Shown here in pieces: positions 21,688 to 29,810 of a DNA stretch of 64,000 bases (position 1 is its first letter; every line of letters begins with the position of its first letter). This stretch comes from Hyphococcus luteus (lineage in GTDB: Bacteria > Pseudomonadota > Alphaproteobacteria > Caulobacterales > Parvularculaceae), in assembly GCF_002943565.1 (NCBI RefSeq), contig NZ_PJCH01000009.1, positions 1-64,000 on the forward strand, given 5' to 3'. A program made the position numbers and the translations under genes. The notes beneath the pieces are model-generated. The model had not been told where the DNA came from and did no database searches. It was given only the letters and a program-made list of their open reading frames with translations.

Positions 21688-22632
21688 GTGGCGCGCAATC
21701 CTTACATTGTGCTGGGCTTGAGCCCGAAGGCGACGGACGCGGAAATCCGCTCCGCCTTCCGCCAGCTCGCCAAGAAATACCATCCTGACCGCAATCCGGA
21801 CGACAAGAAGGCCGAGGACAAGTTCAAGGAGGTCTCCGCCGCCTTCGACATCATCGGCGACCCGGATACGCGCAAGAAATACGACCGCGGCGAGATCGAC
21901 GATGAGGGCCGCGAGCGGCCCAACCCCTTCCACCAATGGACCCAGCGCGAAGCGACCGGCGGGCGCGGCGGCTACAGCCAGGCCGGGGCCGGTCCCGGCG
22001 GCGGGCCGGGCGCGGGCGCCTCGTTCGAGGATCTCTCCGACATCTTCTCCGATATTTTCGGCGCGCGCGGCGCCGGGCGCGCCCATGGCGGCGGCGCAAG
22101 CCAGATGCGCGGACGCGACGTCAGATATCGTCTCGAGGTCGATTTCCTCGACGCCGTGAACGGCGCGAAAAAGCGCGTCACCATGCCCGACGGCAAGACC
22201 CTCGACCTTTCGATTCCCCCCGGGTTCGAGGACGGCCAGACCCTGCGCCTTAAAGGCCAGGGCGAGCGCGGTCCCGGCGGCGCCGGCGACGTTTATGTGG
22301 AAGTGAAGGTCAAGCCCCATCCGCTCTTCGAGCGCAAGGGCGACGACATCTATATCGAAACGCCGATCACGCTGAAAGAAGCGGTCCTCGGCGGCAAGAT
22401 CACCGCGCCGACCATCGCCGGCGACGTCACCGTCAATGTGCCGAAATATTCGAGCTCGGGCACGGTCTTGCGGCTCAAGGGCCGGGGCGCGCCGAAACGG
22501 TCCGGCGGCGCGGGCGATCAATATGTGAAGCTTAAGATCATCCTGCCCGAAGGCGGCGACGCCGATCTTGAGGAATTCGTCAAAAGCTGGAAGGGCGCGG
22601 AGAAAAGCCGCAAGGATTTCGCCGGCGCTTAA
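21688..22632 (+). CDS. DnaJ-family co-chaperone (CbpA-like, no zinc finger)
   Basis: The 314-residue protein has an N-terminal J domain (residues 1-70) with the HPD motif (KKYHPDRNPDDKKA), which stimulates DnaK. A Gly-rich linker follows, then two DnaJ C-terminal substrate-binding barrels (DVRYRLEVDFLDAVNGAKKRV and IYIETPITLKEAVLGGKI). The cysteine zinc-finger region of DnaJ is absent, as in CbpA. The start is a GTG (21688) after a weak GGGAC site. An attenuator-like leader lies directly upstream, suggesting control at the RNA level. Confidence 0.9.
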   Translation: MARNPYIVLGLSPKATDAEIRSAFRQLAKKYHPDRNPDDKKAEDKFKEVSAAFDIIGDPDTRKKYDRGEIDDEGRERPNPFHQWTQREATGGRGGYSQAGAGPGGGPGAGASFEDLSDIFSDIFGARGAGRAHGGGASQMRGRDVRYRLEVDFLDAVNGAKKRVTMPDGKTLDLSIPPGFEDGQTLRLKGQGERGPGGAGDVYVEVKVKPHPLFERKGDDIYIETPITLKEAVLGGKITAPTIAGDVTVNVPKYSSSGTVLRLKGRGAPKRSGGAGDQYVKLKIILPEGGDADLEEFVKSWKGAEKSRKDFAGA

Positions 22633-22712
22633 GCTTCGGGGTTTGTTTGACTGGCCAAGCCCGAAACCGTACGAGTAAAGACGATCACTGCCTTGGGACC
22701 TGATTAAGCGCC

Positions 22713-24131
22713 ATGACCCTGTCTCCGCGGAAAAGAGAGCGCCTGTCTGCGTTTCTGGGCGAGCTGCCCGTCGCGGCCGCGCTGAAGCTTTTCAGCGCCC
22801 TCGAGGCGGACCGGGCCGCAGGCGGAAAAGACATTCCCCATGACGCCATTCTTGGGGATTTGCGCCGCAAGCTGATCGAGCGCGGCTCGCCGCCTGTCCG
22901 CCGTCCCAGCGCCAAGCGCACTTTCTTCGATCCGTTTGAGGATTTCTTCGTCACTTTGCGCACCGGCAAGAAACGCCGGGCCCAGATCGCGCGCACCACG
23001 CTCGACCCGCTCTGGCGGGTGATGATGACCGATCCGGCGCTCACCGAAACCGCCATGGCCGCCGCCGCGCTCGACGATGCGTATGCGGGGGAAGGCGATG
23101 TGAAGCCCCTCGAACGGGCGATGTTTCTCGCCGCCGAAGCCGGGCTCGGCCGGCTCGCCGCGCGGGTCAGGGAAAGCGATGCGGCGCGCCGGGAGCTTGT
23201 GGAAGACCTCGGCGGCGAAGCGGCTTACGCCGATTTCGAGGAAATCCGATTGCTGCTGGAAGGCGCGGAAGCCCTGCGCACGCTTCGCGTCGTCGTGCCG
23301 TCGTCTTCGCCTTCGCTCACCGAAGAGCAGTATTACGATCTGCGCCAGCTCTTTTTATCCGCTTACGAACAGTCTCCGGCGACGGGCGCTTATCTGTTGC
23401 TGGCGCTGAAGGGCCGGCTCGAGGCGCCGTGGCGCGCGCTCGGGGTTTATTACCATCTCGCGCAAAGCGCCGACGAGCGGCTGGCGGGCGCGCGCGACAC
23501 GGTGATGGCGCTGCCCGAAAGCCTGTTCGAAGACCTTGAAAACATGGCCCGCGCCCTCGAACGGGCGGGAACGCAAGAGCTTAACGCCAAGACAGCGGCG
23601 GCGCGGCTTTCCTGGTTCACCGATTACGCCGAAGGCCTGTCGCGCCAGGCCGCCAGAGCCGGGGACAATGTCTTTTTGAACCGCATCGAGGCCTGCCGCG
23701 ACATCGCCGGCGAGGCCCATGCGCGCTTTGTGGAGCAGGCTCTGACGGCGCTTCGCGCCGCCCTGCCGGTGCGCAAGGCGGGCGGGTCGAGCCGGCTGGT
23801 CTCGCCGCGTCCCGACATTTCGAAAGCGCTGGCGCCGGACGTGATCGACGACGCGCACGCCGCGGTGGGGTTGTTGTCCGACGCCCCGGCGGAGGCGCGC
23901 CGTCTCGGCGCCGATCCGGGCCTCGCCCAGAAAGTGCTCGAAGAAGCGACCGAAAAGGCGCGGGTCTACGCCAACGATCTCGTGGCGGAAATCCGCGCCG
24001 CGGAGGGCGGCGAACGCGCCGCCGCCAAACATCTTCTCGAACAGACGCTGTCGGTGGTTTCGCCCTTGCTGAAAAGTGACGAGATCGGCCTGATCCGTGA
24101 TCGCGCCGCCGCTGCGGCGGTGACGGTTTAG
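22713..24131 (+). CDS. Conserved hypothetical alpha-helical protein
   Basis: A 472-residue, almost entirely alpha-helical, Ala/Leu/Arg-rich cytoplasmic protein with no signal peptide or membrane segment. It begins LSPRKRERLSAFLGELPVAAALKLFSALEADRAAGG and contains RTFFDPFEDFFVTLRTGKKRRAQIARTTLDPLW, which looks like a conserved core. I recall similar alphaproteobacterial proteins of unknown function but no named domain. It follows the DnaJ-type gene by 80 bases on the same strand and may share its transcript. Codon use is like the core genome. Confidence 0.65.
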   Translation: MTLSPRKRERLSAFLGELPVAAALKLFSALEADRAAGGKDIPHDAILGDLRRKLIERGSPPVRRPSAKRTFFDPFEDFFVTLRTGKKRRAQIARTTLDPLWRVMMTDPALTETAMAAAALDDAYAGEGDVKPLERAMFLAAEAGLGRLAARVRESDAARRELVEDLGGEAAYADFEEIRLLLEGAEALRTLRVVVPSSSPSLTEEQYYDLRQLFLSAYEQSPATGAYLLLALKGRLEAPWRALGVYYHLAQSADERLAGARDTVMALPESLFEDLENMARALERAGTQELNAKTAAARLSWFTDYAEGLSRQAARAGDNVFLNRIEACRDIAGEAHARFVEQALTALRAALPVRKAGGSSRLVSPRPDISKALAPDVIDDAHAAVGLLSDAPAEARRLGADPGLAQKVLEEATEKARVYANDLVAEIRAAEGGERAAAKHLLEQTLSVVSPLLKSDEIGLIRDRAAAAAVTV

Positions 24132-24149
24132 GCATAAAGACTCCGCAGC

Positions 24150-24262
24150 GCTGCCTCCCCCATTCATGGGGGAGGCAGCCGCGAAGCGGACGGAAGGGGC
24201 AGACAAGACCCCCATCGCCCCCTTCGGGGGCGCTTCTCCCGCAAGCGGGGGAAGAGGAAGAC
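24150..24262. repeat. Palindromic repeats between the hypothetical gene and the hydrolase-OsmC gene
   Basis: GCTGCCTCCCCCAT (24150-24163) and ATGGGGGAGGCAGC (24166-24179) are a perfect 14-bp stem. Further right, GCCCCC-TTC-GGGGGC and a CCCGC-AAG-CGGGGGAAGAGGAA end form a variant of module A seen in the GTA gaps. Confidence 0.75.
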
Positions 24263-24283
24263 TGAAAAGCTTTGAGAAAAATT

Positions 24284-25519
24284 ATGACCGGTGAAACAAA
24301 AAAGACCGAATTCAAATCCGCCGGGGGCGAAACCCTCGCTGCGGCGCTTGAACTGCCCGAGCGCCCGCACGCTTATGCGCTTTTCGCGCACTGTTTTTCC
24401 TGCACCAAGGACATCAAGGCGGCCCGCGAAATCGCAAGGGCCCTGCGCGCTAAAGGCTTCGCGGTGATGCGGTTCGATTTCACCGGGCTCGGCGCGTCCG
24501 AAGGCGAATTCGCCAACACCAATTTCTCCTCTAATGTGGACGACCTTGTCGCGGCGGCGGATTTCCTGCGCGAAACTTATGAGGCGCCGTCGATCCTCAT
24601 CGGCCATTCGCTGGGCGGCGCCGCGGCGATCGTCGCGGCGTCGCGCATTCCCGAAGTCAAAGGCGTCGCCACCATCGGCGCCCCCGCCGACGCCGGTCAT
24701 GTAGTGAAGCAGATTTCCGAACATCGCGACGAAATCGAAGAGAAGGGCTTCGCGACGGTCGATCTCGCCGGCCGGCCCTTCACCATCAAGAAACAGTTTC
24801 TCGTCGACCTTGAAAACCAGGACGTCACCGCGGCGGCGGAGAATTTGAAAAAGCCGCTCCTTATCATGCACGCGCCGCTCGATAAAACCGTCGGCATCGA
24901 AAACGCTGCGAAGATTTTCGCGGCGGCGAAGCACCCAAAAAGCTTCATCAGTCTCGACGACGCCGATCATCTTCTTTCGAAACCCGAAGACGCGCGCTAC
25001 GCGGCTGGCGTGCTCGCCGCCTGGGCCGGGCGCTATATCGGCGCGCCTATGGAGGATGCGGAACCGGCGGAGACGCAAGACGCTGCGTCATCCTACGCCG
25101 CGCCGCCCTTTGCCGGCGGCGCGCTCGCGCAAACCGTCCCGGGCGAGCCTTTGGCGGTGGCGCTGTCCATTGACGGCTATCCCATGACGATCGATGCGAG
25201 CGAAGAAGAAGGCGGCCATGATCTCGGCCCCAATCCGACCCGCACCGTGGAAGGCGCGCTCGCCGCCTGCGGCGTCATGACCATTAAGATGTATGCGCGG
25301 CGCAAGGGCTGGGACGTGCAATCGGCGGAAATCCGCATTCGCCGGGGCGAAAAACAGGAATCCCATACGCCGGGCGAATTCGAAAAAGAGCTGGCTGTCA
25401 GCGGCGATCTTGATGACGAGCAAAAGGCGCGCCTCCTCGAAATCGCCGACAAATGTCCGGTTCACCGTCTTCTCACGCGCGGCGTGACGGTGAATTCCCG
25501 TCTTGTTTCAAAGTTTTAA
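24284..25519 (+). CDS. Bifunctional alpha/beta hydrolase - OsmC-family protein
   Basis: A known two-domain fusion of about 411 residues. The N-terminal alpha/beta hydrolase (residues ~1-250) has the nucleophile elbow GHSLGG (Ser ~109) and MHAPLDKTVG and DDADHLL around the Asp and His. The C-terminal OsmC/Ohr-like domain has LAACGVMTIKMYARRKGW and CPVHRLL, the two redox cysteines that reduce organic peroxides. ATG 24284 is preferred over an in-frame TTG at 24272. It stands between repeat DNA upstream and the htrA promoter downstream. Confidence 0.88.
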   Translation: MTGETKKTEFKSAGGETLAAALELPERPHAYALFAHCFSCTKDIKAAREIARALRAKGFAVMRFDFTGLGASEGEFANTNFSSNVDDLVAAADFLRETYEAPSILIGHSLGGAAAIVAASRIPEVKGVATIGAPADAGHVVKQISEHRDEIEEKGFATVDLAGRPFTIKKQFLVDLENQDVTAAAENLKKPLLIMHAPLDKTVGIENAAKIFAAAKHPKSFISLDDADHLLSKPEDARYAAGVLAAWAGRYIGAPMEDAEPAETQDAASSYAAPPFAGGALAQTVPGEPLAVALSIDGYPMTIDASEEEGGHDLGPNPTRTVEGALAACGVMTIKMYARRKGWDVQSAEIRIRRGEKQESHTPGEFEKELAVSGDLDDEQKARLLEIADKCPVHRLLTRGVTVNSRLVSKF

Positions 25520-25623
25520 CAATATTTAATGCGACTGGGACGCTTTTGCTTAGCTCTCGCCATACTTAATTACATTATGGTCAAGCGATGGGGCGCTTTC
25601 TCATTGAAGGCTGAAGAAGGATC

Positions 25624-27135
25624 ATGAAGTTGTCGACACAGTACAAGACAAAATCAAAAACCCGTCTGGCCGCGATCGTCGCCGCCGGGATCGCGGCGAG
25701 CGCGCTGACCGCCGCCAGTTTCGGATTTTCAGCAGCGCAGGCCCAGGCGCCGCGCCTCATGGCGCCGCCGCTCGCCGCCGACGGCACGCTCTCCTTCGCC
25801 GATCTCGTCGAGCGCGTAAGCCCCGCCGTGGTCAGCGTTCTTGTGGAGCGCGAGGTGGAGACGCGCCGCGGCGTGCCGCCGCAAATCGAAGACCTGTTTC
25901 AGTTTCGTTTCGGGTTTCCGGACGATCAGGGCTCCGATGATTTCGACGGCGGCGTGCGCCGCATGGAGGCGCAGGGCTCCGGCTTTTTCATCGACAAGGA
26001 AGGCCATATCGTCACCAACAACCACGTTGTCGAAGACGCCGACATCGTGAAAGTCCGCCTCGCCAATGGCGATGAAGTGGACGCCGAAGTGGTCGGCACC
26101 GATCCGCTGACGGATCTCGCCGTGCTTAAAGTGAAGCCCCGCGAGGAGCAGGCTTTTGTTGAATTCGCCGACGACGTAAATTTGCGCGTCGGCGACTGGG
26201 TCGTCGCGGTGGGCAACCCGTTCGGTCTCGGCGGCACGGTGACGAGCGGCATTGTCTCCGCCATCGGCGGCCAGAACCGCGCCAATCAATATGTCGACTT
26301 CCTGCAGATCGACGCGCCCATCAACCGCGGCAATTCCGGCGGGCCGACCTTCGATCTCAAGGGCCGCGTCGTCGGCGTTAATACGGCGATTTTTTCCCCC
26401 AATGGCGGCAGCGTCGGCATCGGCTTTGCGATCCCCGCCCGCGTCGCCAAGGAAACCGTGGCGCAGCTTATCCGGAACGGCGCGGTCACCCGCGGCTGGC
26501 TCGGCATTCAGCTTCAGGAAGTCACGACCGAAATCGCCGCTGCCATCGGCCTCAAAGAACCGGGCGGCGTTCTCGTCGCCGACGTCATCGACGGCACGCC
26601 GGCGCAAAAGGCCGGTCTTGAGGACGGCGACGTCATTCTCGGTCTCGACGGCGAAGATGTGGAGACGGCGAACGAGCTTTCGCGCCGCGTCGCGTCCTTC
26701 TCGCCGGGCGAAAAGGTTGAACTGCGCGTTCAGCGCGACGGCAAGATCCGCAATATGACGGTCAAGCTCGGCCAGCGCGATGAAGCTGCGCAGGTTGCGG
26801 AAAACGACGTTCCGTCCAATGACAATGACAGCCTCGCCGCCGATGTGGGCGTGCGCGTTGCGAATCTGAACGATGCGCTGCGCCAGCAGTTCCGCGTGCC
26901 CGACGATGTCGACGGCGTCGTGGTGACAGCGGTCCGTCCCGGCAGTCCGGCCGAAAGCGCCGGGCTCCAGCCCGGCGTCGTGATCCTGCAGGTCGACGGC
27001 GAGGAAATCCGCAATGGCGACGATCTTCGCGGCAAGATCAAAAACGCCAAGAAATCCGGCAAGGACGCCGTCCTCCTGCGCATGCAGTTCGGCGCCAACC
27101 GCCAGTTCGGGGCGCTGTCGCTCGACAGTCAATAG
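25624..27135 (+). CDS. degP: Do/DegP-type periplasmic serine protease (HtrA)
   Basis: A 503-residue envelope-stress protease. An N-terminal signal peptide ends near AAQA (residue ~40). The trypsin-like domain shows the triad His134 (TNNHVVEDAD), Asp164 (DPLTDLAVLKV) and Ser238 (RGNSGGP). Two PDZ domains follow (from ~residues 270 and 390; AQKAGLEDGDVILG and AESAGLQPGVVILQ). It degrades or refolds misfolded periplasmic proteins. An AT-rich promoter region precedes it. It is followed by a response regulator and kinase likely tied to the same stress. Confidence 0.93.
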   Translation: MKLSTQYKTKSKTRLAAIVAAGIAASALTAASFGFSAAQAQAPRLMAPPLAADGTLSFADLVERVSPAVVSVLVEREVETRRGVPPQIEDLFQFRFGFPDDQGSDDFDGGVRRMEAQGSGFFIDKEGHIVTNNHVVEDADIVKVRLANGDEVDAEVVGTDPLTDLAVLKVKPREEQAFVEFADDVNLRVGDWVVAVGNPFGLGGTVTSGIVSAIGGQNRANQYVDFLQIDAPINRGNSGGPTFDLKGRVVGVNTAIFSPNGGSVGIGFAIPARVAKETVAQLIRNGAVTRGWLGIQLQEVTTEIAAAIGLKEPGGVLVADVIDGTPAQKAGLEDGDVILGLDGEDVETANELSRRVASFSPGEKVELRVQRDGKIRNMTVKLGQRDEAAQVAENDVPSNDNDSLAADVGVRVANLNDALRQQFRVPDDVDGVVVTAVRPGSPAESAGLQPGVVILQVDGEEIRNGDDLRGKIKNAKKSGKDAVLLRMQFGANRQFGALSLDSQ

Positions 27136-27231
27136 CTGCTTTCTGCGCGCCCGCGATCCCCGGCCGGTCCGGCGGATGAGCGGGCGCGAAGTTTTTTGCA
27201 GAACAACGCTAAACTCGGCTAAGGTGACGAT

Positions 27232-27918
27232 ATGCGAATCCTTCTGGTTGAAGACGATGCGGAAGCGGCGGCCTATGCGGCCAAGGGCTTGCGTGAGGCC
27301 GGGCATGTGGTGGACCACGCGCTGGACGGCGAATCCGGGCTCAATATGGCGTCCTCGGGCGGTTACGACGCCTATGTGATCGACCGCATGCTGCCGAAAA
27401 TGGACGGGCTGGCGCTGCTCGCGAATCGCCGCGACGAGGGCGACGAGACGCCGGCCCTGTTTCTCTCCGCGCTCGGCGAGGTCGACGACCGCGTGTCGGG
27501 TCTCAAGGCCGGCGGCGACGATTATCTGGTCAAGCCTTACGCCTTTCCCGAACTCCTCGCGCGCATCGAGGCCATGGGCCGCCGGCGCGCCTCAAGCCCG
27601 TCGGAAGTAACGACGCGCTTCACGGTCGGCGATCTCGAACTCGACGTCTTGACGCGCGCCGTGCGCCGCGCCGAGCGCAAGATCGATCTGCAGCCGCGCG
27701 AGTTTCGCCTGCTTGAATATCTGATGCGCCATGCGGGCCAGGTGGTGACGCGCACCATGCTCCTCGAAAATGTCTGGGAGTATCATTTCGATCCGCAGAC
27801 CAATGTGATCGACGTTCACATCTCGCGTTTGCGCGCCAAGATCGACAAGGACTTCGACAAGCCGCTTTTGAAAACCATCCGCGGCGCGGGCTACCGCTTG
27901 TCCGACGACAACGAATAG
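27232..27918 (+). CDS. OmpR-family response regulator
   Basis: The 228-residue protein has a receiver domain (MRILLVEDDAEAA acidic pair; phospho-acceptor Asp51 in VIDRMLPKMDG; Lys in DYLVKPYAFPELLARI) and a C-terminal winged helix (about residues 125-226; LQPREFRLLEYLMRHAGQVVTRTMLLENVW and VIDVHISRLRAKID). It is transcribed with the adjacent kinase (9-base gap). Placement directly after htrA suggests control of envelope homeostasis, as in related alphaproteobacteria. Confidence 0.93.
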   Translation: MRILLVEDDAEAAAYAAKGLREAGHVVDHALDGESGLNMASSGGYDAYVIDRMLPKMDGLALLANRRDEGDETPALFLSALGEVDDRVSGLKAGGDDYLVKPYAFPELLARIEAMGRRRASSPSEVTTRFTVGDLELDVLTRAVRRAERKIDLQPREFRLLEYLMRHAGQVVTRTMLLENVWEYHFDPQTNVIDVHISRLRAKIDKDFDKPLLKTIRGAGYRLSDDNE

Positions 27919-27927
27919 GCGCGCTCC

Positions 27928-29352
27928 ATGCTGCGCCTTTTACGCACGACATCGTTCCGCTTCACGCTGATCTATGTCGTGCTTTTCGCCGGCGCGGTGG
28001 CGCTTCTGGGCGCTTATCTTTACACTGCGACTTTCGGCGACGCGGCGAAAGAAACGGACCGGGTCATCGACACCGAGATCGGCGTTCTCGCCGAGCTGTT
28101 CTCCACCAGCGGATCGGGCATGCTGACCCGCGTCATCCGCCAGCGCACCGCCTGGTCCGATGATGCGATCTACATGCTGATCGGCGCGCCCTCGGGCGCC
28201 GTCCTCGCCGGCAATCTCACCGCGCTTCCGCCCGAAGCGTTGCAGGCGGAAGGCGATTTTTTCAATTTCAAATTCGAAAAACCGTTGGTCGACGCGGCGG
28301 GCCGCGAGGTCGGCGTGCAGCAGCGCGAAGCGCGCGGCAAGATGATGCGGTTTCGCGCCTCGCCCGAGGCCGAACAGTCCTTCCTCGTCGTCGTCGCCCG
28401 CGACATTGCGAGCCGCGAATATCTGCGCAGCCGCACCCAGGCGGTGATCACCCGCGCCGCGCTCGTCACTGTGGCGCTCGGCGTCGTCATCGGCCTTGTG
28501 TTTTCGCGCACGCTTCTCGGCCGGGTCGAGGTGGTCAACAAGACGGCGCGCGCGATCCGCGGCGGCGATCTCTCCCAGCGCATTCCGCTCACCGGCTCCG
28601 GCGACGAACTCGACGACCTCAGCGCCAACCTCAATTCCATGCTCGATCAGATCGAGCGCCTGATGGCCGGCATGCGCGATGTTTCCGACAATATCGCCCA
28701 TGACCTGCGCTCGCCTTTAACGCGCATCCGGAACCGGCTCACCAATGCGCTCGAAGGCGATGACGCGGCGAAAGACGCAGCCCTGCGCGCCACCATCGAT
28801 GATTCGGAAAAACTGCTGGCGACGTTCAATGCGCTGCTTTCCATTGCGCGCATTCAGTCGGGCGAGGGCGCCGGCGCCTTGAAGCCGATCGATATTGTCG
28901 CCATCGCCGAGGAAATGGCCGAGCTTTACGAACCGGCGGCCCAGGACGCCGGCTTCGAGCTTGAGCTTGTCACTGCGCCGACGCCGCTGGTGAAAGGCTC
29001 GCGCGAGCTTGTCTCCCAGGCGGTGGCGAACTTCCTCGACAATGCGCTGAAATACGCCGAGGGCGGCACGCGCATCGTCTTGAAGGTCGGGCGCGCCAAA
29101 AACGGCGGCGCGGTGTTTTCCGTCGCCGACAACGGCCCGGGCGTCGCGCCGGAAGACCGCGAACGGATCTTCGAGCGCTTCGTGCGTCTTGAAGCGAGCC
29201 GGTCGACGCCGGGGTCGGGGCTTGGCCTTTCGCTCGTCTCCGCAATTGCGCGCGCGCACGGCGCGACAATCGAACTGACGGACGGAATAAAACATGAAAA
29301 CGACCAGGGCTGCGGCCTCGGCGTCGTCATGACCTTTCCGCCTTCGGATTGA
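27928..29352 (+). CDS. HAMP sensor histidine kinase
   Basis: A 474-residue inner-membrane kinase. There are two transmembrane helices (residues ~12-32 and ~172-194) flanking a periplasmic sensor of about 140 residues, then a HAMP domain (VVNKTARAIRGGDLSQRIP). The dimerisation helix follows with phospho-His258 (SDNIAHDLRSPLTRIR), then the ATPase with N box (NFLDNALKYAEGG), DNGPGVAPEDRERIFERF and GSGLGLSLV. It should phosphorylate the response regulator encoded just upstream. Confidence 0.93.
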   Translation: MLRLLRTTSFRFTLIYVVLFAGAVALLGAYLYTATFGDAAKETDRVIDTEIGVLAELFSTSGSGMLTRVIRQRTAWSDDAIYMLIGAPSGAVLAGNLTALPPEALQAEGDFFNFKFEKPLVDAAGREVGVQQREARGKMMRFRASPEAEQSFLVVVARDIASREYLRSRTQAVITRAALVTVALGVVIGLVFSRTLLGRVEVVNKTARAIRGGDLSQRIPLTGSGDELDDLSANLNSMLDQIERLMAGMRDVSDNIAHDLRSPLTRIRNRLTNALEGDDAAKDAALRATIDDSEKLLATFNALLSIARIQSGEGAGALKPIDIVAIAEEMAELYEPAAQDAGFELELVTAPTPLVKGSRELVSQAVANFLDNALKYAEGGTRIVLKVGRAKNGGAVFSVADNGPGVAPEDRERIFERFVRLEASRSTPGSGLGLSLVSAIARAHGATIELTDGIKHENDQGCGLGVVMTFPPSD

Positions 29353-29470
29353 CGGACCTTGCGAAGCTTGTCCGAATTTTCATACAACGCGCCGCATTCA
29401 CAGATGATGATGAACCATAAGTTGCGCCCTTTCGCGATGATCGCGGGATGCGCAAGAGAGGATGAGATAG

Positions 29471-29755
29471 ATGAGCAAAGCGGACTTCATCGCCCATGTC
29501 GCCGACGCCGGCGACCTCACCAATGCGGAAGCCAAACGCATGGTGGAGCTGGTTTTCGGCGAAATCGAAAACGGCCTGCGGCGCGCCCGCAAGGAGGGAA
29601 AATACACCATCGGCACCTTCGGCACGTTCACCATCTCCAAACGCCCGGCGCGAAAGGGCCGCAATCCCCGGACCGGCGAGGAAATGACCATCAAGGCGTC
29701 GAAGTCCCTGCGCTTCCGCCCGTCTTCGGCCCTGAAGGAAGCGGCCGGCTGCTGA
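29471..29755 (+). CDS. HU-family DNA-binding protein
   Basis: A 94-residue histone-like protein. The N-terminal helical dimerisation part is SKADFIAHVADAGDLTNAEAKRMVELVFGEI. The beta arm follows: GTFTISKRPARKGRNPRTGE with the conserved RxGRNPxTG tip that inserts in the minor groove, and ending FRPSSALKEAA. It bends DNA in the nucleoid. An AT-rich intergenic stretch of about 120 bases upstream should hold its own promoter, and a small hairpin follows the stop. Confidence 0.93.
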   Translation: MSKADFIAHVADAGDLTNAEAKRMVELVFGEIENGLRRARKEGKYTIGTFGTFTISKRPARKGRNPRTGEEMTIKASKSLRFRPSSALKEAAGC

Positions 29756-29772
29756 AACCGGCTCATATTTTT
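29744..29772 (+). terminator. Weak intrinsic terminator of the HU gene
   Basis: GCCGG (29744-29748) pairs with CCGGC (29758-29762) followed by TCATATTTTT. The stem is short and overlaps the HU stop codon. It fits the end of a short monocistronic message. Confidence 0.4.
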
Positions 29773-29810
29773 GCTGGATTTCACTCCCGCGCCCGCCCAT
29801 TTTACACGCA

